Positions 17,954 through 26,940 of a stretch of 64,000 nucleotides of DNA are shown piece by piece. Below the pieces are notes generated by a model. It did no database searches. It was not told the DNA's origin and was given only the letters and a program-made list of their open reading frames with translations. Numbering within the stretch: the stretch's first letter is position 1; every line of letters begins with the position of its first letter. Source of the DNA: VAZQ01 sp963744275 (GTDB lineage Bacteria > Pseudomonadota > Alphaproteobacteria > Rhizobiales > Xanthobacteraceae); assembly GCA_963744275.1 (NCBI GenBank), contig CAVUSX010000024.1, forward strand, positions 248,001 to 312,000, in the 5' to 3' direction. Position numbers and translations under genes: made by a program.

Positions 17954-19291
17954 CTATTGCGGCGGCGGCCGCAACGGGGCCAGCCGCTCCAGCGCGTCGG
18001 CCGGGCTCATGAGCTCACGGCTCCCGTCGGCGCGCCGTTTGATCTCGATCTTGCCTTCGGCGAGCCCCTTGGGCCCGATCAGCACCTGATAGGGGATGCC
18101 GATGAGGTCGGCGGCGGCGAATTTCGCTCCCGGCCGTTGGTCGAGATCGTCGTAGAGCACGTCGACCCCGCGGGCGCCGAGCGCGCCATAGAGCTTCTCG
18201 CAAGCCGCATCGGTGTCGGCGGCGCCCTGCTTGAGATTGAGGATGATGGCCCGGAACGGCGCCACCGGCTCCGGCCATTTGATGCCGGCATCGTCGTGGA
18301 AGGCCTCGATGATGGCGCCCACCAGCCGGGATACGCCGACCCCGTAGGAGCCGGCATGGACCGGCCGTTCGACGCCGTCGGGCCCCGCCACCAGGGCCTT
18401 CATGGGGGTGGAGTATTTGGTGCCGAAATAGAACACCTGTCCGACCTCGATCCCGCGGGTGTGGACGCGCTTGTCGGCCGGCACCTCGCGCTCGAAGCGC
18501 ACCGGATCGTGCACGTCCTCGGTGGCCGCATAGAGGCCGGTCCATTGCCGGATGACGGGCGTGAGATCCGCCCCGTAATCGATCTCGTCGCCGGGCGCCC
18601 TGAGATCGAGGACGTCGCGGTTGCAATAGACGCCGGATTCCCCGGTCTCGGCCAGGATGATGAACTCGTGCGACAGGTCGCCGCCGATGGGGCCGGTCTC
18701 GGCCGCCATCGGAATGGCCTTCAACCCCATGCGGGCAAAAGTGCGCAGATAGGCGACGAACATCTTGTCGTAGGACCGCCGCGCCGCGGCCTCGTCGATG
18801 TCGAACGAATAGGCGTCCTTCATCAGGAACTCCCGCCCCCGCATGACGCCGAAGCGGGGCCGCTGCTCGTCGCGGAACTTCCACTGGATGTGGTAGAGAT
18901 TGAGCGGCAAATCCTTGTAGGAGCGCACCGCGGCCCGGAAGATTTCCGTGATCATCTCCTCGTTGGTCGGGCCATAGAGCATGTCGCGCTCGTGCCGGTC
19001 GGTGATGCGCAGCATCTCCGGGCCGTAGGCGTCGTAGCGCCCGCTTTCGCGCCACAGATCGGCGAGCTGCAGGGTCGGCATCAGGAGCTCGATGGCGCCG
19101 GCGCGGTCTTGCTCCTGGCGGACGATCTCCTCGATCTTCCGGAGCACCCGCAGGCCGAGCGGCAGCCAGGCATAGATGCCGGCGGCTTCCTGCCGCACCA
19201 TGCCGGCCCGCAGCATCAGGCGGTGGGAGGCGATCTCCGCTTCCTTGGGGGTTTCACGTAGCAGTGGCAAAAAGTAGCGGGATAATCGCAT
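17954..19291 (-). CDS. proS: Prolyl-tRNA synthetase, short alphaproteobacterial type
   Basis: The product charges tRNA-Pro with proline. Its 445 residues match the compact form lacking the large editing insertion, usual in Rhizobiales. Class II motifs include GPTNEEMITEIFR, RDEQRPRFGVMRGREFLMKD and SYGVGVSRLVGAIIE; the C-terminal anticodon-binding domain contains DVLYDDLDQRPGAKF. It lies 154 bp ahead of lolC on the same strand, as in related genomes. No anomalies. Confidence 0.96.
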   Translation of the reverse strand: MRLSRYFLPLLRETPKEAEIASHRLMLRAGMVRQEAAGIYAWLPLGLRVLRKIEEIVRQEQDRAGAIELLMPTLQLADLWRESGRYDAYGPEMLRITDRHERDMLYGPTNEEMITEIFRAAVRSYKDLPLNLYHIQWKFRDEQRPRFGVMRGREFLMKDAYSFDIDEAAARRSYDKMFVAYLRTFARMGLKAIPMAAETGPIGGDLSHEFIILAETGESGVYCNRDVLDLRAPGDEIDYGADLTPVIRQWTGLYAATEDVHDPVRFEREVPADKRVHTRGIEVGQVFYFGTKYSTPMKALVAGPDGVERPVHAGSYGVGVSRLVGAIIEAFHDDAGIKWPEPVAPFRAIILNLKQGAADTDAACEKLYGALGARGVDVLYDDLDQRPGAKFAAADLIGIPYQVLIGPKGLAEGKIEIKRRADGSRELMSPADALERLAPLRPPPQ

Positions 19292-19585
19292 GGCGAGCTT
19301 TGAGAATCGGAGGAGAGCGGGTTCCCGAGTGAAGCCGGATCATTGGCGAAAACACAAGGGCCATCAAGGCTTTCGGGAGCGCGGGAGCGGGTAAATTCAG
19401 CTTGGCCCGTCAAATATTCGATGCCCGCAATTCGAAATTGTAGTGGCAAAATGCCGCGATATCAAATAACCTCCATAGTCGCGGAAGGCGCACGGCATAG
19501 ACCCGTGCCGCCACGCGGTCCAAGTCGTGGGAGGACCTCCCCAAAAGGCGCTTCAAGTCGCTGGAAATCGCGGTCGAACAAACTC

Positions 19586-19601
19586 AAACAAATTCGGTCG
19601 G
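19586..19601 (+). repeat. 16-bp direct repeat, left copy, flanking the higBA remnant
   Basis: AAACAAATTCGGTCGG recurs exactly at 20679-20694. The two copies enclose 1077 bp holding higA, a broken higB and unidentified sequence. The match continues a few bases further with a one-base gap (then ATG). They could be target-site or attachment-like repeats of a small insertion. Confidence 0.6.
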
Positions 19602-19620
19602 ATGGGAATCGTTTCGTTTT

Positions 19621-19652
19621 GAGCAGGGCCTCGGCCCTGCTCTTTTGTTTTT
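19621..19652 (+). terminator. Intrinsic terminator without an obvious plus-strand gene
   Basis: GAGCAGGGCC and GGCCCTGCTC form a near-continuous stem with a 2-4 nt loop, followed by TTTTGTTTTT. Both neighbours that could use it are on the minus strand. It could close a small RNA starting somewhere after 19300, or be a relic. Confidence 0.6.
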
Positions 19653-19766
19653 GGGGGCGGAGCCTGCGGTCCTCGATTTCTAGGGGCGGTTTTCGCGCCT
19701 GATCGGGCGCCAAGGCTTGATGCCCTCGACCGCCCCAGGCTGAGCCTAGGCGGATCGACGCTCCGC

Positions 19767-20144
19767 TCACGCCGCGCTTTTTCGGCTCGGACGGATCAGC
19801 ACCTCTGCCGAGATGCCGAGGCCGTCGTGCAGGCGGCGGATCATCGCGATCGATAGTCCGCGCTTTCGATTCAGAACCTCGGCGATGCGGGTGCGTGTGC
19901 CGATGATCTCCTCCAAGTCCCGCCGCGTGAGTCCTTGCTGCTCCATGCGGAATTTGATGGCCTCAATGGGATCCGGTGGGTCCATCGGATAGTGCTCCGC
20001 CTCATAGGCATCGATGAGGGTCGCGAGCACATCCAGTCGGTCACCGTCGGACGTTCCTGCCTTCGCGCCCCAAAGGCGCTCTACCTCCTTGAGGGCAGCC
20101 TCATAGTCCCGCTTTGTCCGGATCGGCCTTACCTCAACCGCCAT
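19767..20144 (-). CDS. higA: HigA-type antitoxin / HTH transcriptional regulator
   Basis: This antitoxin neutralises a HigB mRNA-cleaving toxin and represses the pair's promoter. The 125-residue product has the HigA N-terminal region (YEAALKEVERLWGAKAGT, then GDRLDVLATLIDAYEAEHYP). A Cro-type HTH near residues 68-105 follows (GLTRRDLEEIIGTRTRIAEV, then NRKRGLSIAMIRRLH). The ATG at 20144 overlaps the end of the toxin frame by 11 bp, the usual higB-higA arrangement. The toxin gene upstream looks broken, so this antitoxin may be an orphan. Confidence 0.85.
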   Translation of the reverse strand: MAVEVRPIRTKRDYEAALKEVERLWGAKAGTSDGDRLDVLATLIDAYEAEHYPMDPPDPIEAIKFRMEQQGLTRRDLEEIIGTRTRIAEVLNRKRGLSIAMIRRLHDGLGISAEVLIRPSRKSAA

Positions 20145-20352
20145 GCTGCACCTCTTTCACATCGATCTTGTCGTAGTCTTTGTGTGTACCGATCCACTTG
20201 ATCCACACGATGCTCTTCTCGAAGTCGACGGCCACGACCAACCGATAATCGTTCCCCTTGATGTTGAAGACGACCCGATCGGCCGAGACGATGCTGGCGG
20301 TCGCGTAGCTGCGCTTTACATTGGCCGCGCTCGACCATACGTCGATCCACGG
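20134..20352 (-). pseudogene. higB: HigB toxin fragment lacking its N-terminus
   Basis: The frame ending at 20134 reads VWSSAANVKRSYATASIV, then DRVVFNIKGNDYRLVVAVDF and IKWIGTHKDYDKIDVKEV. This is a close match in pattern to the C-terminal two thirds of HigB/RelE-fold toxins (about 95 residues). Just upstream, in the same frame, is a TGA at 20353-20355, and there is no start codon between that stop and the conserved core. Neither of the other frames supplies a convincing N-terminal helix. Either the toxin is inactivated or several sequence errors hide the start. Confidence 0.6.
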
Positions 20353-20725
20353 TCAGAGTTCACTAATCTGTATCGCAAAAGAGCTCTTGACACTTCGCAA
20401 GTGCGCCGAGCAATTCCGTGCTCGAGATACGCGATGACGGCTCAAGTCATCGAAGACGGGCGTCCTTTGCGCGCTAAGGCGAACATCCGTACAAGCGGCG
20501 TGCCATGGATGTTGATCCGGGGACCATCGGAAATCCTCCAAGCTTGATCTGATCTACGCCCCGGTTCCGAGAAATCGTCCCGTCGAGACCGCGATCTACG
20601 CCTTGAAGCAATATCCGTTGGTTGTTTGTCGAGGCAACGTCAAACCCATGGCGCCCGCAACGCGGGATCGCGGCAGCAAAACAAATTCGGTCGGGATGAC
20701 GTTCCCGGACAGCAGCCCCACCGCG
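20353..20725. other. Region upstream of higB remnant without a recognised gene
   Basis: I see no protein-like frame or RNA gene. A minus-strand GGAGG at about 20535 precedes a short 17-codon frame that may be chance. The right copy of the 16-bp direct repeat lies at 20679-20694, just before the DUF1467 stop. Confidence 0.45.
20679..20694 (+). repeat. 16-bp direct repeat, right copy
   Basis: Exact copy of the 16 bases at 19586-19601. It lies 31 bp beyond the end of the DUF1467 gene, at the edge between the conserved mce-rnj-nuo run and the higA segment. Confidence 0.6.
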
Positions 20726-20995
20726 TCAATCCGTCATGCCGAACCAGGCGGCGAGCTGATCGACCGTGACGATCCGGAAGAAGTAGACCACGAACCAGGC
20801 CGCGAACACCACGGTCGCCACCACGGTGGTCCACACCAGCTTGCGCTTGAGGTTGGTCAGCACCGGCGCGCCGGGGTCGGTGCCGGGCGTCATCTCGCCC
20901 GCTTCGTGCTGGCTGTGCACGCCCCACGGCAGCACGGCGAACAGGACGATCCACCAGATTATGAAATAGATCGCGAGCGCCGTGAAAATGGACAT
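20726..20995 (-). CDS. DUF1467 family small membrane protein
   Basis: The 89-residue product has two membrane helices, the first YFIIWWIVLFAVLPWGVHSQ and the second TTVVATVVFAAWFVVYFF. A short polar loop holds GTDPGAPV between them. The FxIWWxxLFxxLPxGV pattern and the PGAP loop are typical of DUF1467, found almost only in alphaproteobacteria, usually just downstream of mce as here (10 bp gap). Function is unknown. Confidence 0.85.
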   Translation of the reverse strand: MSIFTALAIYFIIWWIVLFAVLPWGVHSQHEAGEMTPGTDPGAPVLTNLKRKLVWTTVVATVVFAAWFVVYFFRIVTVDQLAAWFGMTD

Positions 20996-21005
20996 CAGGG
21001 CGCGC

Positions 21006-21413
21006 TCACGCCTGCTCGATCTCGATCAGCGTGCCGCACAGATCCTTGGGATGGAGGAACAGCACCGGCTTGCCGTGGGCGCCGATCTTCGGCTCGCCGT
21101 CGCCGAGCACGCGGACGCCCTGCGCCTTCAGGCGGTCGCGCGCGGACCTGATGTCGTCGACCTCGTAGCAGAGATGGTGGATGCCGCCGTCCGGGCTGCG
21201 CTCGAGAAATTTCGCGATCGGGGAGCCCTCGCCGAGCGGCTCCAGGAGCTCGATCTTGGTGTTGGGCAGCAGCACGAACACGGTGGTCACGCCGTGCTCG
21301 GGCTGCGCGACCGCGGCGGAGATCTCGGCGCCGAGCGTGTCACGGTAGACGCCGGCGGCCTTCGCGATGTCCTTGACCGCGATCGCCACATGATTGAGCC
21401 GTCCGATGTGCAT
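21006..21413 (-). CDS. mce: Methylmalonyl-CoA epimerase
   Basis: The enzyme interconverts (2R)- and (2S)-methylmalonyl-CoA in propionyl-CoA catabolism. Its 135 residues form two vicinal-oxygen-chelate modules. The metal-binding positions appear as His in RLNHVAIAV (about residue 8), His in GGIHHLCYEV (about residue 80) and Glu in TLIEIEQ near the end. Length is standard. It lies 70 bp after rnj and before DUF1467, the usual Rhizobiales order. Confidence 0.93.
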   Translation of the reverse strand: MHIGRLNHVAIAVKDIAKAAGVYRDTLGAEISAAVAQPEHGVTTVFVLLPNTKIELLEPLGEGSPIAKFLERSPDGGIHHLCYEVDDIRSARDRLKAQGVRVLGDGEPKIGAHGKPVLFLHPKDLCGTLIEIEQA

Positions 21414-21483
21414 TTTGCGAGCTTCCTCTTGGGTTGTGGCCCGGCACCGGTTTCGATAACGTAGAAACGATCGACGGCCGGCA

Positions 21484-23158
21484 TCATACCGTCAGCACAT
21501 GGACGTGGCATATGGGCTTCTTCTTCCAGGCCGAGCCGAAGCGCGGAGCGCACCGCGCGCCGCAGCGACTCCGCGACCGCATCGGGATCGCGCCGGCGCG
21601 CCTTCGGCATCGAGTTGAAGGCCTCCAGCAGGGCATCGTGCGCGATCTGCAGCATGGCGGCGCCGGCCGCATTGGCGTCGGGAATCCCGGTCAGCTCGAG
21701 GCGCGGGCCGCTCAACAGCTCGCCTTTGTCGGACAGCGTCGAGCGCCACCGAGACGATGCCGGCAAATCCGAGCCGGCGGCGGTCCGCGACGGTGCGCTC
21801 CTGGGCTCCGATCAGGAGCGAGCCGTCCTTGTAGAGGCGGCCCGCCGGCACCTCGTCGATGATGCCGGGCTGCGGCGCCAGCCGCACCAGATCGCCGTCC
21901 CGGCAGATGATCACCTTGGGGACCCCGGCGTGGCGCGCCAGCGCCGCATGCGCGGCCATGTGCAGGGTCTCGCCATGGGCCGGGATCAGCGATGCGCGGG
22001 CGCACCCAGCCGATCATGTCCTGCAGCTCGGCCCGGCGCGGATGGCCGGACACGTGCACCAGGTGATCGCGATCGGTGATGACCTCGACGCCGCGCGCCA
22101 CCAAGCCGTTGATCACCCGCATCACGGCTTTCTCGTTGCCCGGAATGGCGCGCGAGGAGAAGATCACGCGGTCGCCGGCCGCGAAGCTCACCTCCGGATG
22201 ATCGTCCTCGGCGATGCGCGACAGCGCCGCGCGCGCCTCGCCCTGGCTGCCGGTGCACAGGGCCACGACCTTCTCGGGCGGCAGGTAGCCGAAGACCTCG
22301 GCCGAGCGGAAATCCGCGAATGTCGTCGAGATAGCCGGTCTCGCGCGCGACTTGCGCGATGCGCTCCATGGAGCGGCCGACCAGCACGACCTCGCGGTCG
22401 CAGGCGCGCCGCCGCCTTGGCGACCGAGCGCAGGCGTCCCACATGGGACGCGAAGGTGGTGACCCCGACGCGCCCGGGCGCGGTCCTGATCAGCTCGGCG
22501 AGCGTCTTGGCCACCTCGCGTCTCGGACGGCGAGCGGCCCTCGCGCACCGCATTGGTCGAATCGCCGACCAGCGCCAGGCAGCCTTCATCGCCGAGCGCG
22601 CGCAGCTTGGGCTCGTCGGTCGGGGGCCCGAGCACCGGCGTCGGGTCGATCTTCCAGTCGCCGGTATGCAGCACGGTGCCGAGCGCGGTGCGAATGATGA
22701 GGCCGTTCGATTCCGGGATCGAATGGGCCATGGAGACGAGCTCGATGTCGAAGGGCCCAAGCGAGAAGCGCCCGCCCAGCGGCACGATGGTGACCGGAAT
22801 CTCGCGGCGCGCCCGGCTCGCTTTGCCGCTTGGCCTCGAGCAGCGCGGCGGTGAACGGCGTGGCGTAGACCGGAATCTTGAGCCGCGGCCACAGATCGAG
22901 CACCGCGCCGAAATGATCTTCATGGGCGTGGGTGAGCACGAGGCCGAGCAGGTTGCGGCGCTCCGCCACCAGGAAGCGGATGTCCGGCATGATGAGATCG
23001 ATGCCGGGCAGGTCGTCGCCGCCGAACGAGACGCCGAGATCGACCGCGATCCACTTCCGGCGCTGCGCGTCGCCGAAGCCGTAGACCGCCAGATTCATGC
23101 CGATCTCGCCGACCCCGCCGAGCGGCGCAAACACCAGCTCTTCGCCCCGGCCGGCCAT
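21484..23158 (-). CDS. rnj: Ribonuclease J (seven frameshifts in this sequence)
   Basis: RNase J is a metallo-beta-lactamase/beta-CASP exo- and endonuclease for RNA decay and rRNA maturation. From the ATG at 23158 the protein reads MAGRGEELVFAPLGGVGEIG, then LVLTHAHEDHFGAVL (metal site). In other frames come GTVLHTGDWKIDPTPV, LVGDSTNAVREGRSPSE, VVALCTGSQGEARAALSRIA, HVSGHPRRAELQDMIGW, PAHGETLHMAAHAALAR and the ending KKKPICHVHVLTV at 21484. Every expected block is present in order. The frame shifts seven times, near 22807, 22518, 22406, 22317, 21996, 21740 and 21541. Each is repaired by deleting one base. Restored length is about 555 residues, typical. Sequencing or assembly error is likelier than decay. 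Confidence 0.85.
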
Positions 23159-23189
23159 CAGGGCTACCGCTTCGCGGTCGCATCGCAGC

Positions 23190-23963
23190 TCATTGCGAGC
23201 CTCCGAATGAAATGACCTCGCCGGCCGCGACCACCTCTTTGGCGCCATCGGGGCCGGTCAGCACGAGGCAGCCGGCCTCGTCGAGCCCTTCGAAACCGGC
23301 CGGCGAGCTCGCGATCCGGGGAGACCGACGCGGATGTTCTCGCCGAGGCCGGCGGCGCGGGCGAGCCAGTCGGCCCGGATGGTCGCGAAGCCGAGGCCGC
23401 TGTTCCATTGCGCCAGCCGCCCCGGCATCTTGACGCAGAGCGAGGCAAACAACGCGTCCGCCGAGACGATCGCCCCGGCGGCGAGCGAGATCGGTCGCCC
23501 GGTAGGCGGTCGGCGCCGGATGGGCCGTGCAATTGACGCCGATGCCGATGGCCACGGCTCCCTCCTCTTCCCTGCCCTCGCCTTCGATCAGGATGCCGGC
23601 GAGCTTGGCGCCCGCCAGCAACAGATCGTTCGGCCATTTCAGCTCGAGCATCGGCGCTGATCTCCGCGGCACACTCGACGACCGCGTCGTGAACCGCAAG
23701 CGCCGCCACGAACGAAAGCTGCGGCCAATGCTCGGCCGGTCCCGGGTCCGTCAGCAGCAGGCTGGCGTGCAGATTGCCGGGAACCGAAATCCAGCTGCGT
23801 CCGCGCCGGCCGCGGCCGGCGCTTTGTCGCTCCGCCGCGATCCAAAGGGTCCACGCTCGCCCTGCCGCATCAGCCGCAAGGCTTCCGCATTGGTCGAGTC
23901 GATCTCATGATGGGCCACCAGCCGCACCCCGGCAGCGGCGGCTCTGGGATCCAGCTCCAACAT
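23190..23963 (-). CDS. birA: Biotin-[acetyl-CoA-carboxylase] ligase (four frameshifts)
   Basis: BirA attaches biotin to carrier proteins. The catalytic domain starts near the N-terminus (no HTH domain), as in many alphaproteobacteria. From 23963 it reads MLELDPRAAAAGVRLVAHHE, then IDSTNAEALRLM. In other frames follow AERQSAGRGRRGRSW (biotin/ATP loop), PGNLHASLLL, LKWPNDLLLAGAKLAGILIE, and the C-terminal domain ending KEVVAAGEVISFGG at 23190. Shifts lie near 23846 and 23325 (one base missing) and near 23651 and 23484 (one base extra). It sits 20 bp after nuoN, the normal Rhizobiales position. Confidence 0.82.
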
Positions 23964-23983
23964 CTAGCTCAAGGTTCGATCAT

Positions 23984-25428
23984 TCAAAAAAGCGATTTGG
24001 CCGCCGCGGTCGCGGCCGCGATCAGCGGCCCGGGATAGACGAAGAACAATAGATTGAACAGTCCGCCGACGGCCAGCACGATCTTGAGCTCGTAGGGCAT
24101 CGGTGCGAAGGCCTCGGCCGGCTCGTCGAAATACATGATTTTCACGATGGTGAGATAATAATACGCGCCCACCACGCTGGTCACCACCCCGATGACGGCG
24201 AGCACGAACAGCCCGGCCTTGATGGCGGCCAGGAATACGTAGAACTTCGCAAAGAAGCCGGCGAGCGGCGGGATGCCGGCGAGCGAGAACAGCAGCATCG
24301 CCAGGAAGAACGCCATGGTCGGGGTTGGTGCGCGCGAGCCCGGCCAGATCGCTGATCCCCTCGACCATGCGGCCCTCGCGCCGCATCGCCAGGATGACCG
24401 CGAAGGTGCCGAGCGTCATGGCCAGATAGATCGCCATGTAGACCAGCACGCCCTCGATGCCGTCCGAGGTGGCGGCGGCGAGGCCGATCAGCGCAAAACC
24501 CATGTGCCCGATCGAGGAATAGGCCATCAGCCGCTTGATGTTGCGCTGGCCGATGGCCGCGAAGGCGCCGAGCGCCATCGAGGCGATGGAGACGAAGATC
24601 ACGATCTGCTGCCATTCCGGCACGATGCCGGGAAATGCCACGATGGTGGTGCGCACGAACATGGCGATGCCGGCGACCTTGGGGGCGGCGGCGAAGAACG
24701 CGGTGATCGGGGTCGGGGCGCCTTCGTAGACGTCCGGCGTCCACATGTGGAACGGCACCGCCGATACCTTGAAGCAGAAGCCCGCGAACAGGAACACCAG
24801 GCCCATGACCAGCCCGATGCTGTCGGGGCTCGCCGCCTTGGCGATGCCGGCGAAGCTCACCGTGCCGGTGAAGCCGTAGACCAGCGAAGCGCCGTACAGG
24901 AGCATGCCCGAGGAGAGCGCGCCCAGGATGAAATATTTGAGGCCGGCCTCCGAGGAGCGGGCGGAATCGCGATTGATGGCGGCCACCACGTAGAGCGCCA
25001 GGCTCATCAACTCGAGGCCGAGATAAAGCGCGATGAGATCGGCCGCCGAGATCAGCATCAGCATGCCGGTGGTCGAGAGCAGGATCAGGATCGGGTACTC
25101 GAAGCGCTGCTGCTTCTCGACCGCCAGATAGTCGAACGACATGAGGATGGCGCCGGCCGAGCCGGTCAGCGCCAACAGCTTGAGGAAGCGCGCGAACGGA
25201 TCGACGATGAAGCTGCCCCCGAAGGTCGTGAGCGTGCCGCCGGGCAGCCACAGCGTGATCGCGCCGGCCAGCCACCAGGAGCGCGATCGCCAGCCAGCTG
25301 ACCGCGACCGCCGTGTGCTCGCCGCGGAAGGCGCCCAGCATCAGCAGCGCCATGGCGCCGAGCGCGAGCACGATCTCGGGCAGAGCCGGCAGCAGGGCGG
25401 GAAGTGCGGCGACGTCGTTCATCGGCAT
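23984..25428 (-). CDS. nuoN: NADH-quinone oxidoreductase subunit N (two frameshifts)
   Basis: NuoN is one of three antiporter-like membrane subunits of complex I that pump protons. The ATG at 25428 overlaps the nuoM stop (TAATG). The N-terminal helices (LPEIVLALGAMALLMLGAF) run to about residue 52. The frame then shifts near 25266 and again near 24321; each is repaired by removing one base (giving LVAGGAITLW and ARTNPTMAFFLAMLLFSLAG). Core features include FKVSAVPFHMWTPDVYEGAP with the functional Lys, and LMAYSSIGHMGF. Restored length is about 480 residues, normal. Confidence 0.92.
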
Positions 25429-26940
25429 TACCTCAGCAGCAGCGCGGCAGTGTGCGCGGTGTCGAGCGCATGCGTGTAGCCGTCGAGCAGCTGGGCCACC
25501 GATGCGGCGGAGATGTCGAGCACCGGCTGCGGGAAGATGCCGAGCAGGATCGCCAATACGGCGAGCGGCCCGAGCGTGATCATCTCGCGGTAGTCGAGAT
25601 CCATGATGGCGGCGAGCGCGCGCTTGTCGAGCACCCCGAAGATGACCCGGCGGTAGAGCCAGAGCGCGTAGGCGGCCGACAGGATGGTGCCGATGGTGGC
25701 GAAGGCCGCGACCGAGGTGTTGACCCGGAAGGTTCCGATCAATGTCAGGAACTCGCCGATGAAGCCCGACGTGCCGGGCAGCGCCACATTGGCGAGCGTG
25801 AAGATCATGAAGGCGACCGCGTAGAACGGCATGCGGTTGACGAGCCCCCCATAGGCCGCGATCTCGCGCGTATGCATGCGGTCGTAGACGACGCCCACGC
25901 ACAGGAACAGCGCGCCCGACACCACGCCGTGCGAGATCATCTGGAAGATGCCGCCCGCCACCCCCTGGGTGGTGGCGGCGAAGATGCCCATGGTCACGAA
26001 GCCCATATGGGCGACCGACGAATAGGCGATCAGCTTCTTCATGTCCTCCTGCACCAGCGCCACCAGCGAGGTGTAGATGATGGCGACCACGGAAAGCGCG
26101 AACACGAGCGGCGCGAAATCATGCGAGGCGGCCGGAAACATCGGCAGCGAGAAGCGCAGGAAGCCGTAGCCGCCCATTTTCAGGAGGATGGCGGCGAGGA
26201 TCACCGAGCCGGCGGTCGGGGCCTCCACGTGGGCGTCGGGCAGCCAGGTGTGCACCGGCCACATCGGCATCTTCACCGCGAAGGAGGCGAAGAAGGCGAG
26301 CCAGGCCCATTTCTGCAGCCCGAGCGGGAAGCCGTGATGCATGCAGGGTCGGGATGTCGGTGGTGCCGGCGTCCCAGTAGAGCGACATGATGGCGAGCAG
26401 CATCAGCACCGAGCCGAGCAGGGTGTAGAGGAAGAACTTGAAGCTCGCATAGACCCGCCGCGGCCCGCCCCACACGCCGATGATGAGGAACATCGGAATG
26501 AGGCCGCCCTCGAAGAACAGGTAGAACAGCACCAGATCGAGCGCCGTGAAGGTGCCGACCATCAGGGTCTCCAGCACCAGGAAGGCGATCATGTATTCCT
26601 TGACGCGCTTCTGGATCGCGGTCCAGCTGGCGACGATGCAGATCGGCATCAGGCCGGTGGTCAGGACGACGAACGGCAGCGAGATGCCGTCGACCCCCAT
26701 GTGGTAGATGATCGTGCCCTCGAGCCAGCGATACTTCTCCTCGAACTGGAATTCGGCCGATTTGGGATCGAACCGCCAGGTCAGGTAGAGCGCGATCGCG
26801 AACGTCACCAGCGTGACCCACAGCGCGATCCAGCGCACGTTGCGCTCCTCGGCCTCGCCGTGGCTGGGCAGCGCGGCGATGAGGAGCGCGCCCGCCAGCG
26901 GCAGGAAGGCGATGACGGAGAGGATCGGCCACGTGAGCAT
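25428..26940 (-). CDS. nuoM: NADH-quinone oxidoreductase subunit M (one frameshift)
   Basis: A proton-pumping membrane subunit of complex I. The ATG at 26940 shares its A with the nuoL TGA. Conserved elements are YHMGVDGISLPFVVLTT, FYLFFEGGLIPMFLIIGVWG, FAVKMPMWPVHTWLPDAHVE (key Lys and His) and AYSSVAHMGFV. The frame shifts after TTDIPTL at about 26338-26345; dropping one base joins it to MHHGFPLGLQKWAW. Restored length is about 503 residues, as expected. Confidence 0.94.

Larger units (their letters stand above)
19292..19766. other. Intergenic region between proS and higA without a recognised gene
   Basis: No frame here reads like a protein. The stretch holds the left copy of a 16-bp direct repeat (19586-19601) and a plus-strand terminator hairpin (19621-19652). 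The proS promoter is expected in its first 150 bases, but I see no clear match to consensus. Confidence 0.5.

Noticed and set aside
21484..23158. RNase J read as a true pseudogene
   Set aside because: All conserved blocks are intact and every shift is a single extra base, the same signature as in essential genes such as dnaE; error is the simpler explanation.
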